A stretch of DNA of 26,408 nucleotides from an uncultured Oscillospiraceae bacterium (GTDB lineage Bacteria; Bacillota; Clostridia; Oscillospirales; Oscillospiraceae), in contig CAJULJ010000037.1 in the NCBI GenBank assembly GCA_910587395.1, forward strand, positions 1-26,408, read 5' to 3'. Under the pieces are notes generated by a model that searched no databases, had not been told where the DNA came from, and saw nothing but the letters and a program-made list of their open reading frames with translations. Positions 23,928-26,408 of the stretch are shown here, in pieces. Made by a program: the position numbers and the translations under genes. Each line of letters begins with the position of its first letter. The first letter of the stretch is position 1.

Positions 23928-26273
23928 ATGCCGGAACCAGTGATTATCATTTCTCATACACTGCGTGAAGCTTTCCGGCAGGGGCTGATCCACGACAAGT
24001 TTATCTTCCTCTCCACCGGGCCCGGCTGGGGGAAAACCGCCGTGGTGACCAAGCTGCTGGAAAAGCAGAATCCCGCCTATCTCTCCCTGCGCAGGCGGCC
24101 TCTGCCCCACCGCTTCCCCAGGGAGCGTCTGATTGTCCTGGACGATTTTCAGGCGCTGCCCGCCCAGGCGGAAGGGCTTTTTCAGGACATTCTGCGGCGG
24201 TCGCCCCCAGAGCAACGCTTCATCCTGCTCTCCCGGGGGCCAGTGCCGGAATACCTCTTCCCCTGTGAGGCCGCCGGAGCGCTGCTCCGTCTGGGTGAGG
24301 CGGAGCTGGCGCTGGATATGGACTGCCTGTGCCAACTGGCTCAAGGGCACGGACTTGACCTCTCCGTCTACGAGCTTCGGCGGATTCTGGATGAGACAGG
24401 GGGGTGTCCCCCGGCGGTCAGCCTTCTTCTGGCGGCCCTTTCCGCCGGACAGCCGTTTCAACAGCGGACGGTGGACGCCGTGCGGGCCAAGATGGGCGCG
24501 TATATGGAGGAGGCCGCCCTGCTGCCCCTGCCGCCGGCGGAGCGGAAGCTGCTGCTGGAGCTGTCCCTGTTTGACCGGTTCGACCAGGTCCTGGCAGACA
24601 CGCTCGCGGAGCCCGGAACCGTCCCCGCCGAGCTGGAGCGGATCTGGCGGACCAGCGGGCTGGTCCAGCCGGACGGCCCCCTCTGGACCGTCTGTGACCG
24701 GCGCTTTCTTCTGCCCTATTTGCGGCAGAAGCTTCGGATGGGGCCGCCCGAATGGCTCCAGACCCTCCACCTCGCCGGCGGACGCTGGTGTGCCGCCAGG
24801 CAGGATCTTTCGGGAGCGCTATATCATTATCAACAGGGGGGGAGCCGGGAAAAGCTTCTTGATCTGCTGGTCCAAACTGCCCGGCTGCGTCCGGGCGTCG
24901 AGGTATGCCGGGGGCTGTGGGACTGCGCCGGTTTTCTGAGGGAAGAGGATATTCTGCAATTTCCCGACCTGATCTGCGCCATGAGCCTGCTTCGGTCCAT
25001 GACCCTTGAACCGGAGGAATCTGAACAATGGTATGAAGCGCTGAACAGGTATCTTCAGCACATGGACCGCGGGGACGAGGACTACAAACGTGTGCGGGGT
25101 CTGCGGTCCTATCTGGATCTCTACCTGCCTCACCGGGGAACGGCGGGACTGCCCGAAATAATCCTCTGTGTGGATGAGCTCCTGCGCTCCAAGGCGCTGG
25201 TTTTGCCAGGAATAGATGTGACCGGTGGTCTGCCCAGCCTGATCCGGGGCGGGAGGGACTTTTCCCAATGGATTCTCAGAGCGCAGGAACTTTATGACAC
25301 CATCCGCGGTCCAGTGGAGCGGGTATTGGGCCGGGCGGGCGTGGGAGTGGGCGAGCTCGCTCTGGCGGAAGGCCTTCTGGAACAAGGCGAGGACATATCG
25401 GGCCGTTTTCCCGCTCTGGCGGCCATACAGGCGATGCTGCGGGCCGGGGGTGCGTTGGAACTTGAATTTGTGTGCACCGCTCTGCTGGTGAGGGCGCTGT
25501 GCGCAGCAGGAAGCCCATCCGGCGCGGAGACACTGCTGCTTCAGTTTCGCGCGGAAGCGGCAAAGGCCAACGCGCCGCGCATCCTGTCCAACCTCGACGC
25601 TATGCGCTGCCGGCTGAGCCTGCTGGCGGACGGGCCTTATGTCACAGTCTGGGCCGCCGAACAGTCCCCTGGAGAAGATATTTTCCTCTGGACGGACAGC
25701 TACCGATGTCTTACCATGGTACGCTGCTTGCTGCGGGATCAAGAGCACCATGCCGCATTGCTCCTGCTGGGCCGTATGCTGGATTACTTTCAGCGCTGTG
25801 ACCGTCCCCTGGACAGGCTGGAGGCGTTGATCTTGACGGCGATTTGCCGGTTTCGCATGAGCTGTGAGGACTGGAGAGAGTACCTTGCCCAAGCCCTGGA
25901 GCTTGGAGCACGTTATGGCTATGTGTCAGTATTTGCCCGGGAGGGCGCTGCACTGCTGCCCCTGTTGGAATGCGGCGGGTATAAAAATCTAAACCCTGCC
26001 TACTGGGAGCGCATCCTGTCTGGAACTGTGACACAGGCCGGGTACTATGGCCGGTATCTCAGACCTTTCTGTACCCCAATCAGCCCTTTGACGCAAAAAG
26101 AGCGCATGGTTCTGCGCTTGATCAGCCAGAACAAGAACAATGAGGAGATTTGTGCCCTTATGAATATCAAGCTTCCCACGGTGAAGACCCATGTCCACAA
26201 TCTGCTGAGGAAGCTGAACGTATCAAACCGGAACCAGATCCAGAGGGCGGCTGAGTGGCTGAAGCTTTTCTGA
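23928..26273 (+). CDS. STAND-type LuxR-family (MalT-like) regulator
   Basis: A 781-aa protein with AGGGGG upstream. The N-terminal ATPase has Walker A GPGWGKTA (31-38) and a Walker B-like RLIVLDDFQAL (66-76). The long middle (about 240-680) is helical and Leu-rich, like the TPR-type sensor arms of MalT/LAL regulators. The C-terminus (about 716-781) is a GerE/LuxR helix-turn-helix: LTQKERMVLRLISQNKNNEE, then MNIKLPTVKTHVHNLLRKLN. Such proteins are usually activators switched on by an inducer and ATP. It lies 66 nt after the cargo gene in the same direction and could control the CIS operon or respond to a signal for it. The family call is firm; target and inducer are unknown. Confidence 0.92.
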   Translation: MPEPVIIISHTLREAFRQGLIHDKFIFLSTGPGWGKTAVVTKLLEKQNPAYLSLRRRPLPHRFPRERLIVLDDFQALPAQAEGLFQDILRRSPPEQRFILLSRGPVPEYLFPCEAAGALLRLGEAELALDMDCLCQLAQGHGLDLSVYELRRILDETGGCPPAVSLLLAALSAGQPFQQRTVDAVRAKMGAYMEEAALLPLPPAERKLLLELSLFDRFDQVLADTLAEPGTVPAELERIWRTSGLVQPDGPLWTVCDRRFLLPYLRQKLRMGPPEWLQTLHLAGGRWCAARQDLSGALYHYQQGGSREKLLDLLVQTARLRPGVEVCRGLWDCAGFLREEDILQFPDLICAMSLLRSMTLEPEESEQWYEALNRYLQHMDRGDEDYKRVRGLRSYLDLYLPHRGTAGLPEIILCVDELLRSKALVLPGIDVTGGLPSLIRGGRDFSQWILRAQELYDTIRGPVERVLGRAGVGVGELALAEGLLEQGEDISGRFPALAAIQAMLRAGGALELEFVCTALLVRALCAAGSPSGAETLLLQFRAEAAKANAPRILSNLDAMRCRLSLLADGPYVTVWAAEQSPGEDIFLWTDSYRCLTMVRCLLRDQEHHAALLLLGRMLDYFQRCDRPLDRLEALILTAICRFRMSCEDWREYLAQALELGARYGYVSVFAREGAALLPLLECGGYKNLNPAYWERILSGTVTQAGYYGRYLRPFCTPISPLTQKERMVLRLISQNKNNEEICALMNIKLPTVKTHVHNLLRKLNVSNRNQIQRAAEWLKLF

Positions 26274-26408
26274 TTTTCAAGGAACGCATCTAAAACACAA
26301 TACCTGGGTGGGATGGGAATGGGATAAAGTTGCAAACAATCTTGTCAGTGACTTTAGGGCTTGTTTGAAAAATAAATATTGCACAAGTCGTAAGTAAGTG
26401 CGAAAATA
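26274..26408. other. Right-hand non-coding end of window
   Basis: About 135 bp after the LuxR-type gene. I see no gene, no tRNA and no clear terminator. CTTGT and ACAAG near 26360-26390 could pair only weakly, and there is no U-tract. The region is AT-richer than the operon, like the left flank. Confidence 0.5.

Noticed and set aside
1..26408. CRISPR arrays, tRNA or rRNA genes, IS elements
   Set aside because: No regularly spaced repeats, tRNA-like cloverleaf, rRNA signature or transposase was seen on either strand.

Overview
The window is one almost unbroken rightward operon encoding a contractile injection system (CIS) of the extracellular/phage-tail-like type (Afp/PVC-like eCIS). The AT-rich flanks contrast with a GC-rich operon. 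AGGAGG-type ribosome sites are strong, there is no outer-membrane or T6SS membrane-complex gene, and XRE and LuxR/MalT-type regulators flank the locus. Together these suggest a GC-rich Firmicute, probably an Oscillospiraceae/Ruminococcaceae-like gut clostridium. The taxon is inferred from style, not from a marker gene.

Layout. (i) 1-1021: hairpins, a leftward XRE-type repressor (235-603) and a divergent AT-rich control region with a good sigma70-like promoter (931-959), a possible operator and a direct repeat. (ii) 1022-7673: four genes not found in the textbook Afp/PVC set. They are a putative fibre/adhesin-like protein with an Ig-like C-terminus, a one-pass membrane protein with a pseudokinase-like cytoplasmic part, a four-pass protein (outside propeller-like domain, outside sensor domain, HAMP-like linker, degenerate class III cyclase domain, TPR), and a membrane-anchored MORN-repeat protein. 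(iii) 7670-22399: the particle genes, in order DUF4255 terminator, DUF4280 PAAR-like tip, sheath, tube, tail-assembly chaperone, a 59-aa DUF6760-like protein, second tube, an unknown His-rich protein, gp53/Pvc7-like protein without LysM, gp27-like hub, gp5-like spike, gp25, two gp6/J-type baseplate proteins, tail protein I, and the AAA+ ATPase. (iv) 22401-23861: a candidate cargo with a DUF4157 leader and a papain-like cysteine-protease-like C-terminal region; its 3' part has visibly lower GC. (v) 23928-26273: a large STAND/LuxR (MalT-like) regulator.

Nearly every gene overlaps or abuts the next (many ATGA junctions), so the membrane/sensory genes are translationally coupled to the particle genes. 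The reading offered here is a CIS whose assembly, anchoring or firing is tied to a membrane-embedded sensory module. No tape-measure gene and no classical Afp13 fibre gene was recognised, and only one sheath gene is present. All functional statements rest on motif recognition by eye; no database search was run.
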